From Varroa destructor (lineage: Eukaryota; Arthropoda; Arachnida; Mesostigmata; Varroidae): DNA of 64,000 bases. The translations under genes and the position numbers were made by a program. This document shows, in pieces, positions 48,950 to 62,961 of the stretch. The notes under the pieces are model-generated. The model made no database searches. It was not told where the DNA came from and was given only the letters and a program-made list of their open reading frames with translations. Every line of letters starts with the position of its first letter. Within the stretch, counting starts at the first letter, position 1. The stretch spans positions 27,086,921-27,150,920 of the forward strand of contig NW_019211457.1 in the NCBI RefSeq assembly GCF_002443255.2. Direction: 5' to 3'.

Positions 48950-49830
48950 GTAGTTAGTGCTGGCGGTAATCGATAGTGAAGATACCGCCTCTTCTTGGTG
49001 TCGGCACCATCAATGTCGGATTTTTAGCTTCGGTTCTCCGGATACAAAGTCTGGCATTGTCATCAAGTAACCAGACGGCGTGCTTCCGACTGCCGTGCTT
49101 ATGTTCCATAAGTCTCTTGAAGAAGTTGAGATAGCGGGCTGCAGTTACTACTCCATTTTTGTCGTGAATATTTAATAGTAGCAAGTGCCCTTGTTGTGCT
49201 TTGCAAGTATCACCAACACTTTACGTCCGAACCTACTCGACGTTGCGACCGAACTCGATTTCTCTCCAACGCGACTCAATTCTCTCACCTAATCCTGTTC
49301 TAGCTGGCGGTAAAAACTGAAGCAGGCCTTCTCTATGGGGATCGTACGTTCTAGACTGTTTTTTTCGTTGATTAAAGTCCCACAAATTGCACGTGGAATA
49401 CACCACGTACATTTCCAACTGGCCTAGAGTCAATTTACGGAGGATCCATTTTTGCTCAGTTTCCGCATTGTAAGTACGTCGATTATGATTCTTTGTGTGT
49501 TGAATGTATTATTATTATATTGCATGTGAAATGCCTGTATTGACCAAAAGATTCCTTAGACTTCAAATTCTGTTTCCGAGAAAAGCATCTTTGATTGCGG
49601 CAGTGCGTTCTTGTTCTTTAGGTCCTATCTTCTAATTACTTCTTAACTAGTTTTCAACGCTTAAAAACATTTTCAAAATTCATGTACAGTCCTCGTTTAG
49701 GGCCTTCTTGTTCAATTTTTTCACCAATTTTCGAAAAATTGTCGCAGCGCTCTGGCCTTCGAGGAATAAGAGCCTGACCACTAAAAGCTGATTTTGTAAA
49801 CTAAAATACGTTTTTCCCGCTAAATTCAGT
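48950..49830 (-). mobile_element. Mariner-like (Tc1/mariner) transposase remnant
   Basis: Three blocks occur in transposase order on the minus strand. At 49810-49705, VVRLLFLEGQSAATIFRKL matches the N-terminal helix-turn-helix of mariner transposases (F-L-x-x-G-x-S-A-x-E-I). At about 49260-49190, SSRFGRKVLVILAKHNKG matches the strand before the catalytic core (G-K-V-M/L). At 49184-48954, KNGVVTAARYLNFFKRL is followed by LLDDNARLC (near 49065-49050), corresponding to the catalytic H-D-N-A-R-P-H block. Frameshifts and stops separate the blocks, and the last catalytic Asp region (S-P-D-L-x-P-x-D) is not seen. The span of about 300 codons fits the usual 345. Terminal inverted repeats were not found. 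A dead copy. Confidence 0.72.
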
Positions 49831-49839
49831 TTTCTTAGA

Positions 49840-52800
49840 AATATCTCAACTAAATTTTGTTCTTGAGTTTCTCGAAAGCTCCAGTGTTTACTCGCCAAAT
49901 TTCGTCTGCCAGTGGCGCGTAGTTTCAAAGCTATTCGTTTTCAACGTTTACCGAATTCCGATGTAACAGTCTAACGTTGTTTCTTTGGTTTTTTAAAGTT
50001 TGTGTTTATGTGTCATTACGCGTTTAATTTGGCTGAACCTAAGACACATAAATAGGGTTTGTATAGACATACTATCTGTCACATTATTCCATCGTTAAAG
50101 TTTCGTAATAGCCATTTGGTGGTTGTAGACTACATGTGAGCTTTACGCACGCCTTTGATAAATGTTAGTATATTGTATAATAGAATACACAGTCTTAATA
50201 CAACAAAAGCTCGAATAATAGAAGTTTGTTTTGTTCACGGGCCATCTGTATAACTGAATAGAATAAAAAATATACATCATCGGACTGTGTGTAGGCGAAT
50301 ATTGTATTATAGGTAAAATTAGCTAAAATGTTTTCAAGCCTATGAAGCTCAATCAAGCCTAAACAACATTCTTTCACGCTGTTTACCAGGCCATTCCTTT
50401 CTATTCACTTTGTCTTTATTCTCCTTTCTAACGGCTATTGGCCAGTTAGGCGTATTTGGCCTGCTTCAGGCTGAAACCGTTCGTTTTTTCGAGGTTGTAA
50501 ACAACCACAAATCAACAAATGTGTCAGCAGGTCAATTCTGAAAATCCCTTTTTGCTTACTTTCGCACAGCGACACGCGGTAAAATTCAACCACCACTTCG
50601 GTTCTTTGGCGTTGCGGCTGCTGCTGTTTAAATTGAACGACATTTTGTTGCCCGACTTCCGATCATTCCACGCTTTTTTGACATTGTCGTTTTATTCTCA
50701 ACTACATAGAGGATCGGATCCGCAGACGGGCGTACCAGCTATGACCCATCGGGGCAGTTTGTATGTTATCAGAGTGAAGTCGGACGAGCGAGCAACTTCT
50801 ATCCCATTTCGTCGAATGCTTTCCCCGTCAAAGCGAGATAGATCACAGAGCTTCAGAGAGAGAGAGAGAGACCAAAAAAAAACTAAATCCACAAGTTCTA
50901 CTGCTCTTCTTCTCTAACTATATACGCCACACCTATCTATTGGTTTCTACTTCGTTTTTGCCCCATGCGCGCCCCTCCTCGCCGAAATAGTCCGGCCGGC
51001 GTTACACCTTAAACGTTTGATATATTCTTTTTATTTCGATTTTCTCGTGGGCGTCGATAATTTGCAGCCTTGGAATCGAACGATAAAGGGTTTTCGTCAT
51101 GTCCATCAGATTCGGCTCAATTTTGTCGCACGCGCCATAAAACTACGTATCACGCGGACTACCCGGATTATAAACTTGATTCGAACAGAATCACGGGCTT
51201 TACCTCTCTGACTGTTGCCGTTGCAAAGTCGTTAAATATACCATAAAACGATTCGACTGAGCAGAGCGCTGGTGAATTCTTTATGCGACTATTCATGTAT
51301 GTCCATCAAGAAGCTCAGTTAGCGTCTACGTTTATAGTTAACGTACGCGTCCCGCTAACAACGACGCCAAGTCCCTAGAGAGCTGCCCTAGGCTAGAGGT
51401 GCCCTAGCGTTTTTGCTATAATTGATCACCAGTTCAATCTGAGTCTTTACAATGGTTTGCCAACATCGACAATCATGTCTTGTTTTAGTCTTACCGATTT
51501 CGAAGTGTAATTTTATTGTTATTTATCTACTAGTAGGTTATTTACTAGTAGGGGTTGTATGTCAGACTATACTGGTTGTTGCCTATTATTGAATAGTGCT
51601 GACAGATCTGAAGCCCTAAGTTTGTTCGAGTATGCGACTTTAACTGAGTTGGGCTTCGTAAACGCCGTCAGGGCACTTCTGCCGTAATAAAACAAACATT
51701 AGTTCGTTTAGTCTAGGCCGTATCATATTCAATAATCACAATCAAGCTGACCTGCTATCGTATGCTACAAACTATCACCGTACGTTAAGATTAGCTTATC
51801 CATTAGTATTCGGTAAAATACAACACACGTACCATCCTACTACACGAGCTGTGAATTCACGCGTATCATGCAATAGCATGATCCATTGAGTAAGTCCTAA
51901 CTATTTTAAACCATGCTACTATCCCGACTGGTTATTTCTACCCAACACCCAGTCTTCAAGCAACTAGAAATGCCTGCCACATGTCCTTATTTGTTTCGCT
52001 CTTCAAATTCTCTCTTCAAGTTGGGACTCAACGGAACCTGTTTCGTCGAAGCAACGGCCAGGACCTGGATTCGTCGACCGAGACCTTCGTTCTGCTTTAC
52101 TGGCGAATCATTCTCGATCATGGTTTTTCTTTTGTTGCCCAGAGATTTTCCTTTCATTCGTTAAATTTTTTGGCTTGGCAGGTCGAACAAAATGAAGCAT
52201 TTAGCCAACGAGGACTAGAAGGCAAGAGCTGCAACAAGTACTTTATGCTATAAAATACACACAAGAAGACTGACTGTTATGACTTTTCTGCCCGTCTTTT
52301 GATGAACCGTTTGACAGCGTGTGCATTGTATACCAACTCTTAATGATAGCAGAACAAACAAAATATGCCCGTCAACTATTGATGGAACCAGCATTCGCCT
52401 GACAATGCATGGGTAGGCAGTGGTTCAGGTGCAAGCAAAGAGACTGGTCTCAGCCGCCCCTTCTGTGATCTCGACTCATTAACCCACATTGATTGACTTA
52501 AAATCCGAGGCGATCCTGGCACGTCCTTGCGACATCCTAATGTTACCATACCGATCTGCTGGCGTGAGCTATGAATAGGTATATCCGGATCAATAGAATT
52601 ACCAGAGTTGTGCAAAGGTTCCAGCAGTTTACAAGTACCTTGGTCCTCTACGTATACATGAAGGTAAATAATCAGGTGCTATAGTGATCGTAATTTGTAC
52701 TAATAATCGGTACATGAACGTTATCAGCAGGATATCAGGTCGTCGCAGGTACCTTTCAACTCATACAGCCACTATCCGTATCTCGAAACACCAGTAGCCA

Positions 52801-55600
52801 TCGGCATCGACATTTTACTTCACGAAGACAGCCAACAAAAATAGTACGAGTCTCCGTCTATGTACAGTTTGTTCGATCTCTGTTGATGTGACGGCCATCC
52901 CTTCTGAAGCTCCTTTTCTTCTGAAAACTCCTTTTCTGAAGGCAGTTATTTCTGCAGAAAATATTCTGAATATGAGTACATCGCCATCGCGCCGTATCGA
53001 CAAGCCTTCACGGGCACAGGCTCAGTGGCTCGTCAATATTGCCTACAAGCAACGACACGAAATGACTTCATTAGCGATAGGCGGAACCTTCGCTTTTGGT
53101 CACCAGCAGCATGAGGATGCGATATAGCTCTCAATTTATATATATGTACAAACGATAGAGGAATACATATGCATGTACAGGAATCTGGTGCTTACTAAAC
53201 ACAGATCAGCTCAGAGCTGAAAACTAAGCAAGCTGAACACTCGCCACAAAATAAAAGACACAACCGAAGAAATAACATGAATCGGTGAAAAGGTAGCTTC
53301 TGCAAGTGAGCTAGTGCGAATGCAAGCGATTTAAGCTAGTTAATGATTTCGCCTAACCTTAGGTTGCGGCTTGGCCGCAAACTTCACCGAAGCTCTCCTT
53401 CCACCCTCAACCACAGTTTTGGCCACCCTCGACGATGAACGAAAATCACAGCTCACCTAGGGACTTTCGTTTCTGCGGATGCTGTTGCTGCTGAAAACGT
53501 CGATCCACTGAGCATCGCTTAGAGACAAAGAAAGTAGCGATTTTGATCTGAGGCCAAAATAAGATAGACAGCTATGTAGGTTAATATGATCATCTGAGCA
53601 ACAGCGGCAGTCAAAAGTGTCCGTAGCGATGGAGGATGAGGATGTTCTTTAGCTTCTGTCAAATCGTTTGGATTAGTGCCACGTAATGCCTTGTTACTGT
53701 ATTGACAGAAAGAAAGGAAGCTGGTTAAATTAGCTAGCCTTTATATCTCGGGACGACAATATTTGGATGCACGTACGGTGGTTGAAACCATGTATCCAAA
53801 GAAACACGGATGTTCATTAATTCAATTTACCTAGCAGTCTAGGCGTAAAATGCACATCTTTGAAGCGATAAGTTGAACGTTAGGGTGGTTTTCTGCTGCT
53901 GTTGACCCAGAAGAGTAAACCCGCATTCAACTTTCAAGTGGGTTTAGAAAATTGTTTCTTTTTCCTTTTACACCGAACACGAAACACTGATGTATCTTTA
54001 CAATATTTAGAACCCTGATAAAATATACCAACGGCCAACCTATGTGTATGTACATAATATATGTTAATGCAGAAAAGGGCCTTGATCATAGGTAATGGTA
54101 TTTGTTAATTGATTTAGACAACCGTACACAGATTAGGCACAAAAAAGGACATTATATATTAAAGGACATTTTCATATTCTCACTTGGATCTTTGCATTTC
54201 AAAGACAGTAGGTCGTACCCAGAGCCTTTGTCGTACTGAGAGTTGCTCGCCTATCAGTAAACGTGGTAGCGTAAAGCTTGTTTTTTCTTTGAAAATCTTA
54301 GAGTTTCACACAAAATAATGGGTAACGACGATCTCCAATACGTGGTTTCGGTCATCGCAGATAGTATGACTCCATTTAGAGCAAGTCAAAATTAATTACT
54401 AATATTACAATAGGTCTCATGTAAAAGAAGCAACAACACTTCTAGGCACCCAGGATGTACGGGGGTGTTGTTCGGCTGCCGGCGTCTGTATATCACGTCC
54501 ATTGTAAAAACCCCACCCACATAAACAAGTCACCTTATCGTCTGTCCCAATATTACGCCTGACTGAATCGACGGAACGATTTCATTAAAGTACACCACCA
54601 GTAACGTCCTTGGCAACTAGATAACCAATAACAGCTTACAAAGGAAGTCTGTTTGTTAGCATTCGCTTGAACTAAGGGGCGTTTGCCTGAAAGCCAGCCC
54701 ATATATATATATATATATATATATTAATACCGACATAATCAAACTACAAGCAGATATCGCTATTGTGGGACGACGGTTTACATCTTTCATTCGCATGATT
54801 TTTTAGCTAATCAATTCGACAATGCGCTGTCAAATCGCCTGAAGAATCAGGTCAATATACACACTCCTAAATAGTCGAAATAGTACTGCTTCAGAGAGTC
54901 CCTATTTTTTTTTTTATGTTGCGTTGAAATAAACTACATGCCGCTCATCACCAAATGCTGCTCTATATATATATATATCTACTGAGCAGCGTCAGCTAGG
55001 CGCCAGCCGTATCGAAGCAATCAACGATTCGAAATTATTCGTCGTTGTTTTTCAAGGTCCCCGTTTAGGCCTGACAGCTGAGTGCACATTTATCTGCTTT
55101 GATACGTGATCGGCTAGCGATCATGATCTGTTTACATACGTATAATGCATCTAAATAAGCATATAAGATTCTCTTGAAGGAAATCAATAGTTTGTGCCCC
55201 TCACTTATCGAAGTTTCATTTCCCTTCCAAGTGACTCCCGTCTTTGGTTCATTAATGGTCTGGAAAACCGTTGTGGCTCAGGAGCAAAAACAAACATCGA
55301 CGGCTAAATGTAGGCAAGATTCGTCCTGATTAAATAATACCATTCCGTAAGATGTGCGTAGTTGTCGGCGTAGTTGTAAGCGTATAAAGTGCTGGATAAT
55401 AAATCTGTTAGTTAGCTAGCTAGAACGATTCTGTATGGAGTGCATCTATAATTAGTATATGATAATAATAATAATAATTCAGTTACGTAGTTAGTTCGTT
55501 TTCTATAGCGTGAATTCCTTTCAAGGAGAGCGTTAGGACCGCGCTATGAAGAACCACATCGAAGTCTTTTGTCAACATTGCCGAAGTATCCAACGGGACG
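49840..55600. other. No gene supported; (GA)n, (AT)n and AT-rich DNA
   Basis: A (GA)7 tract lies near 50857-50870, (AT)12 at 54701-54724 and a shorter (TA)n at 54965-54977. A plus-strand near-duplication of tactagtagg occurs at 51527-51551. Open frames below 135 codons are unrecognised. Mariner terminal repeats might lie at the left edge of this block but were not identified. Confidence 0.4.
54701..54724. repeat. Dinucleotide microsatellite (AT)12
   Basis: Twenty-four bases of perfect AT repeat following agcccagccc-like sequence. No associated gene. Confidence 0.9.
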
Positions 55601-55618
55601 CACAACAACTTCCACTAT

Positions 55619-56059
55619 TTGAGCAGCAGTTCCGCGTATTACCGGTCCATGAATTCTACCAATGATAGAAAAAAAGAAAACAAGCAGAAAGTGTTGAAAA
55701 ATAGTCTGCGACGCCATAGGGTAACTACGTTCTCTTCTCAAATTGAAATAAATTTTAAAGCTCACGGTCTTTTGATAGAACTCCAACAACAGCCTATGCT
55801 CTCTCCATCACATCCTTCAAAAGGTTATCGTGATTTTGTCTTCGCAAATCTCACCAAAGAATATAAAAGGAAGGAAAAACCGTCAGTAGCTGATATGGAT
55901 GCGGCGACGCGTGAAGTCAGCTGCACATTTTCACAGCCACTGCTAGAAGCCGCCGTTCTGAAAGCCAGTGATCGCGGCTTTGATCTAATATTTCAAATGA
56001 ATCAGACGTCCTCCGATTACCATCAGCCTGTCTTAGACAGCTATCGACACATCTGCTAA
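55619..56059 (+). pseudogene. 146-codon open frame, possibly a mariner transposase C-terminus
   Basis: This is the longest open frame outside the integrin. It begins at TTG, so the true start is unknown. The middle part, RDFVFANLTKEYKRKEKPS, then DMDAATREV and later ASDRGFDLIFQMN with SSDY, weakly follows the C-terminal pattern of mariner transposases (D-Y-x-L-F-x-x-L-K, a variable helix, then R-W-x-x-C-I and G-D-Y). The catalytic region is not recognisable upstream. It may instead be an unrelated chance frame. No signal peptide or other domain is seen. Confidence 0.35.
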
Positions 56060-58611
56060 CACGCTTAGGGTACTTATCCTAATACAACTGCATTGTGTGC
56101 TCTCGCCAATTTTCAGCTTGCTTTTTTCACGTTCTCAGCGACTGATTTTGATGATTTCAGGAGTAAACGGTGCTTTCACCGCTCTGTCGATGACCATCAA
56201 GGTCAGAAGGGCAACTAGTTAAAGTATTGTGTCAGCACTGATCCTAATAGGGTCAAGGCTTTCAAATCCGAGATCTAAGACTACATAGGGCACCCGAACT
56301 AAAGCAAGAACTACGGACAAGCCTGAGCGAGCTTTGCCTTGAGAGACGCTTTGGTCCGAGAACGATCTGCTAGAAGAATTCTCATTTACCACCGCCGTAA
56401 TCGTATAAGTCGTATATACGGGAGTAGTTCGAAATGGGTTTGAACGAGGTGAGTGTTTCAGCCTTTAGAAGTGTAGAGCAAAGCGGCCTACATAAAGGAT
56501 GGTACGGATCAATTTTTCTTTACCCCTCCAGAGATGAACAGCGCCCATAGACAGTATGCAGCCATATCAAACAGCCCTTCTTGCTGACCTTTTAAAATAT
56601 TAGCATTTGAAACAAAGCGTTTTTATAATACATAATATTTGAACCTATTTCGATAAAGATATCGGCTCACCTGAGACGCCTTTTGAATGTTTCTTTTTTT
56701 CTTGACGAATCATTAGCGTGTAACAGGAAGTTAGGTAACGAAGACGGCTTGTAGATTAACAATAACTCGAAATGATAGTGTGAATTTATGAATGAAAACC
56801 GGACGATGACGCGACGTATTTTTTGAAAGGGTACATGCGAGCCTGCATAAATTAACACGTTATTGCCAGCTTCGATTTGCCTACTAGATCTTCTCCTATG
56901 CCTACTAAAAGGATCGAAGTAGTATTTCGACGAAATAAGTCTACTGATATGCTCACTCTTCTAGAGGGTTGTGGTTCTCTATCAGGCGAAGTTATCATGT
57001 TTTCAATCACGGTAATCAGTGATAAAAGGGGAGTAACTCGTTCTGTTTTAGTTTATATTAGCGCCCAAAAATGTTAGGACTGTTCCTAAATTCTGCCGCC
57101 CCGTTTCGTCCAGTAGTCGCAAACACTTAACTGCACAGCGATTTAAGACGACCGCCAGAGAAGTTTTGACATACTACAGCTCTACATGAGAAAGTCCGAT
57201 CGCCGGATCAATCCCTTAAGCTCAAAGTTTTCCCGGAACGCGCATGTATATTTCGAATAAAGATGGTCTCGCCGCATCGCTCTATTGCATCTAGGCACTG
57301 TCACGAGACCCGCATCAGTGAATAGTCCCTCAAGCCTTTTTTCCCTATGAAATTCAGCACAACATCCTCACATGGAGTTGCTCGACAAAATCCGCTTTCG
57401 AGAAGAGTGAACGTAGGTCAATTTTAGCACTTTTTGTTTATCAAACGGTTGAGATGACAATCTCAAAGGTAGGCCGGTGATGATGCCATGGCTAGATGCG
57501 AAAAAAAAGACGCTTCACTTACGATATATGTGTGTGTTGAAACGAAATCAGATAACTCCCTGATGTTCACACCCCAAAATCGAAGGCTCAAATAGGCTCC
57601 AGTCTGAAAATGAAACTGGCGGATAGTGGGGGCCCTAGTAAGAAACCGACTCGGCTTACGAGCTACTAGATCATTTCGCTATGCATGAGGAGATGTACAT
57701 GCATTTATCTCGGCCATCTCATTCATGTGCCCTTTCCGAGGGCCTGCTGCGCCTGAGTGCATTTTCAAGGTCGGCTTTAGCGTGATGTCGTTAGTTGGTG
57801 ACTGGTTTTAATTTAAAGCAGACATGTAGCTACAATCATCCTTCATTGTTTATACAACATTTTTCATTTGTCAAAGCAGGCTGGCCCGTAACGCCGGATT
57901 AAACTAAAAGCACCTATAAACTAAATAGCCTTTAAACTCATTTGAATAGTTTTTGGCAAAGTATTGATTGATGGTCGGACGATGAATCTCACTGCTTTAA
58001 AACGTATCGCACGCAAGTTTGTTATTGTCTAGCTTAATAGATTTTCACCGTAGATTCATCTGTAATATTAGCGATGGGCTAAATTTATATTTAATAACTT
58101 AATAACTACCATAAACCAGGGAAGATATGATTACGAATACAAAGTCAGATGGACCAATGGGCGGTCAAAAAAAATCAATTTAGTTTAATCGATATCGCTC
58201 TGTCGGCACAATCTGTCGTCGAAATGCTTGTCTCGTCGGCGTCGGAGAAGCCTCTTGAAGACGAGTGAAGAGCGCGCTATTTAAATCTAAGCAGGGGCAA
58301 AGCATCACCAACAAGATCAATGCCGCCGCCACCAACACCAATTACATTACCAAGCAGGTTTTTCGCCCCGTGCGACTCACGTTGCCCTCCGAAGTATGCG
58401 CTGTTACGGCCACTATCGAAAAGTAATTAGTAACTAGATCAAGTAGAATACGGAGCTCACACCTAGCCTATGTCTAATGATAAATGCTAGAAGCGGGTCT
58501 CTAGCAGTGATCAATTCGCCCTTGCTGATAAAGACGGCCGGAGGCACAGTGAGAGTCTTCGGGAAGACCCTCTACGGCACTTGAACTTTTCCGATATTTC
58601 AACAGCATAAC

Positions 58612-58637
58612 CACACACACACACACACACACACACA
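58612..58637 (+). repeat. Dinucleotide microsatellite (CA)13
   Basis: Thirteen CA units, followed by an interrupted CATACATACACA tail. It creates the Cys/Val alternation seen in the overlapping minus-strand frame. Confidence 0.9.
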
Positions 58638-61195
58638 TACATACACACAGAAAAGCACGTGGACCTTTTCGATAAACCACGATAATTTGCGAGACGGAAA
58701 ATTTATTACGGTCGCCGGGGTAGCGTTGGCTTTTGTCAGAGCCGATAGCGCCGACGGCTTGAGATTTGCGATCATCTGGCAGTACAACAGATCTTCACTG
58801 AAGGGAGTGTCAGCTCTCGTCGAGGCAGCAAAGTCGGCGCTAGTCTGTACGCTGAGCGACTTTGGGTGCCTCTTTTTATAGAGTACCATAGTGATCCCAG
58901 ACATGCTCACCCTGGACTTTCGGACACTTGGGCGTATGTCTATAGCGTTACGCATATAGTTGTCGCCGCTTAAGTGTGTAATGTTGCGCGTATCGGTGTG
59001 TACATGAGAACATCGTCCATCGGCTTGACTATTGATCTCGAGTTTGCGCAGACTATTTTGGTGAAGCGCAAGGACTCGCGGTGATAATACAGTAGCGACG
59101 AACGTTATGATGAAGTGCTTTTCGATATTGATGTCCTCAGGGCGGAAACCGAATCAGCACGGGTCACGCAAGATGCGTGTTCGATGTGTTTAGCACTTTT
59201 CTAATTTGAATATAATAACTTAATAACTAAGGTTTACCTCTTCTATTTTATATTTATCTTATGGAGGTATAGACTCGTAGTTGCTTGCCCTGCTGCTTGA
59301 GGGATCGACGGAGGACCAACGAATTAAGCCTGTGATCTTCACTGCAAAGGGCTCCCTTTAGAAATATCATAGGCAAATCTTTTCCGCGGAATGATCCGTA
59401 TATTTATCCTGTATTTACATAATTAAACGCAGCTAGCCAGAGTGCTGAAATTACTTATGGTGCAAAGTTTGATACTGAACGAGTCGACCACCTACTAAAC
59501 GTGAAGCAAAAATGATAAACAAACTTATAATAACAACCTTAGCAGTGAAAAAAGTAGAATTTTTATTTTGTCTAGGCATTGTCTGCTCTTCATTTAACTT
59601 TATTATATCAAACGGTGGACTTGGCCTCATTTTTTATTTCAGTACTCTTCTAACCCTTTCGCAGTTACTATGGAGAAAGTCCGGACTAACAGAATGATAT
59701 TCATTCGGCGTCATCTTCTAAAGGGTGTCATTACACAGGATACATGACAAGATCGCTCATTAACATATATGTAAATTTCCGGTATATCACTGTTACATTT
59801 GATGCTATTTTGATCCTCTCAAGGGCTGTGGCTACGACAGACAATTGGCACCCCTAACTCCACCAAACGTAAACGGCGTGACCCATTTATCATAACTTAT
59901 TGAACGTTTCACCTGCGTCAGATCGAATCATACAGATTTCGCTGTAGCTAAAATATTTGCGTATCCAGCGGTTTATCCAGCGGTCGTAGCGTGGCGCCAG
60001 CGTTCTTTTATACGGTGTTTTTTTTTCTCTGTTCCGATGCCGATCTTTAGCTTTTAACGGAAGCCGTCGTCAGTTGTAGGAGGAGAACTTTCGCTCAATA
60101 GAACCGTGTAACGCATATAAACAGTCTCCACAGTATAAATTGTATATCATTCTCGAGTCGACTGCGACTCACTACAGCTTATACGTTTATGATATGGCAA
60201 AGTAGTGTGTGGCACAATGACGAGGGTCTTTGTCTCGTCTGCGGTCGTGGGGATCGGATCAAAATAGCCGCCGGACCAGTAAAATCATGTCTGGCGAAGG
60301 AAAAATCAGATAGAGTCAACTATTAGGTACGTGAATAAAGCATACCCATACGAAGATTTTGATGGACCTTAACCTGATGTTAATGTTAGACATAGATATT
60401 ATAGCAGGAAAAAAACACATAGGCTCCTGCCTACCCTGGTGAACCTGTGGGAAATGATACGCAGAAGGAGGCATGAGCCTTTTGACGGTTTCAACATAGA
60501 CTACTTGGTAGGTGGAGAGTCTTCATTTTATATATAGATACGTCTGTCAGGAGATTTTTTCTGCCCCACCCTGTATATTAATTATGGGTGGATCAGTATT
60601 TTCGTATATGACACCGCAGAAATGCCGCAAATAATGAGCTTGACCAAACCTGACAAAGTTTGTTTGTCAATGCTACAAGGCCATTTGTCAAGAAAGCCTG
60701 CCAAATATGATACATTATACGTCTCACACATACAGGACCTTTTTAGGAACCACTGTATAGTGCAATAGGTGCAATAAGTTACCTGATCACGTATGCTCGA
60801 TACGACATACTTTATCTTGCACTCTTTTACAACGCGAAACGTAAAAACGGAAGGAGTCAATCAGTTTAATCATGTAAGAACGCTAATCGGCGGCTTTATA
60901 ACACTTTTTACTTTTAGGGATTCTTAGAGCTCCCCTTAACAAAGTGTCGAAAACCCCCCTCAGACGTATCTACATACGGTGGGTCAGACGCAAAGTGGTA
61001 GCTGCAGCATCAAACTGCGCCTTGGCGGCCTATCGGTCGTGCCTCCTGTAAAGGCACCGTGGCCGTCAACCGCTCTGGTGATTGAGTGCCACTTAGCTGT
61101 GACTGCAGCGACAGGAACCAAATCAACAACCGACAATTCCTCCATACGTCACCTTCCAATAGGCACTGGCATCGCCACAATGCCATAAGAAGATT

Positions 61196-61224
61196 CCCCC
61201 CCCCCCCCCCAAGCAAGCAAGCAA
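61196..61224 (+). repeat. Homopolymer C15 followed by (AAGC)n
   Basis: Fifteen consecutive C followed by three or four AAGC units. It gives a glycine run on the minus strand in frames that I do not consider genes. Confidence 0.9.
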
Positions 61225-62941
61225 AGCGTCTCAGAGGTTCGTTCAAACCACATTAGAATTTGTGAGACACAAGCATTAGGGGAACGGGCGCTGTGTGATT
61301 GACCGTGGGGGCGAAAAGAAGAAAATTGAACTTTTAGTTGTTGAGGAGCACTCACCAATAGGTAAATGCAACTAAGTAATTAAGTGCCGCTAACGGCTGT
61401 CGAGCGTCGACGGACATGAAGGCAACCTCTGCGCTGACTGTCCAACTCTTCGAAAAGTTTTCGCGTCAACGAGTCTAATTCGTGTATAGGTACATGTACC
61501 CCCATGTAGAAGTATATATTTGTACCATGCGCCTAAATCGTATCTGGGTGAACGACGAAACTCTACCGTAGCGCCAATAGTAACAAGCGTTTAACGATGA
61601 CGACGACGTGCACGAAGCGAGAATTAACCTCCTCAAAAGGAACCAACAACCTGAAGGCGACTGGGACATTCCTTAGGAGTAGCTAACAAATGCCACGCGT
61701 GCTCACAAGCGTGCGTCTCCTGAGAGAGCCGAACCCAGACGTCAAAACAGTCCCTCTCTCACGCACCATCGCCTCTTCTTTATCATCTGTTGCTGTAGAT
61801 ACGGCTGTCGCTGTTAGTAGCATCTACGCGCGTCCAGACACCCTAGCCGCGAGTCCATGTTTCTACCCATTTTTCCGCGCTGTTGTGCTTTTTCTTGCGG
61901 ATTTTTCATCCCCGACGCGGCACGTGCACGAACATAGATAGCTATATAGATAGTTACGCGTTTGTGTGTCTGTATGTGTAGACCCCGCTGTTCAGATGTA
62001 TGCGTCTATTTAGGTTGGCTAGCTGAGTGTTTTAAATTGGTCAAATTGAGTCCTCGACATTTCGACCGGTCGAATGTAAAACAAGAAGGGGACGGCATGC
62101 GTAGTAAAAAGAAAAAATCCCTCGTACAAAATAGCACTTTGCGACCTAGGATGCAACAAGTAGATGCTGACGATACAATTGTCTGCTACACACTCATGTG
62201 CTGCTTCTCGAATAAGTGCAGCTTTGATGGCACTTTGGGCAATGGCAGGATTTAGGTTGCGCGCGTTCTGTCTTCGATAGTAACGCTCGATACAATTGAG
62301 AATAATACAGATCAGAATGAAGGAGGCGTATTATTAGGTTATTACACGAAATAGCAATAGCAAAGTTTGATTCGACAGTGAACGGCGGAGCGTTTCGTTT
62401 TTCTATTAATATACCCGTTTATTTGTCATATCTTTAGGCTAGTCGCCTGTGAACAGGAGATGTTTATCAAGAGTAGTTCTCGATTATGGACGATTCCAGG
62501 TAAAAAGTGACGACAGGATGACAGGAGGCGTTTCCATTGAATTCATCACAAATGATTGATTGATTGTCTACCAACGAATGTCGTCAAAAATATTAATCAA
62601 GTGGGTCCACTGTCTTCCCTCGCTTAATAGCAGGTCACTGGATTTTTACCTGAAAATTGCAAATCGAAAAAGAAACATTGTTACTACAAAAGAAAACTTT
62701 ATAGATAAGTTGTAGTTATAAAAATTTAGATATGTATTCTTGCAGGGGCGTTAAATAGGCGATTATCGGTGACATCATTGAATCACACGTCAGATTGCTT
62801 CATTTCATTTGTCGAGAATCGAGAATTCTACTCTGCTACTGGAAAATATCACATTTAGTTTTGCATCCGCAATAGAGCTGTAACCGATCAGCGTTTTCGG
62901 CCTTAATTGCTTTTCGGCAAATCTCATCAGATCCCCGTTCA

Positions 62942-62961
62942 CCCGCCCGCCCGCCCGCCCG
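62942..62961 (+). repeat. Tetranucleotide microsatellite (CCCG)5
   Basis: Five perfect CCCG units in AT-rich surroundings. Confidence 0.85.

Noticed and set aside
58599..58955. 118-codon minus-strand frame ending in a Cys/Val run
   Set aside because: The tail is the (CA)n repeat; the remainder has no recognisable features.
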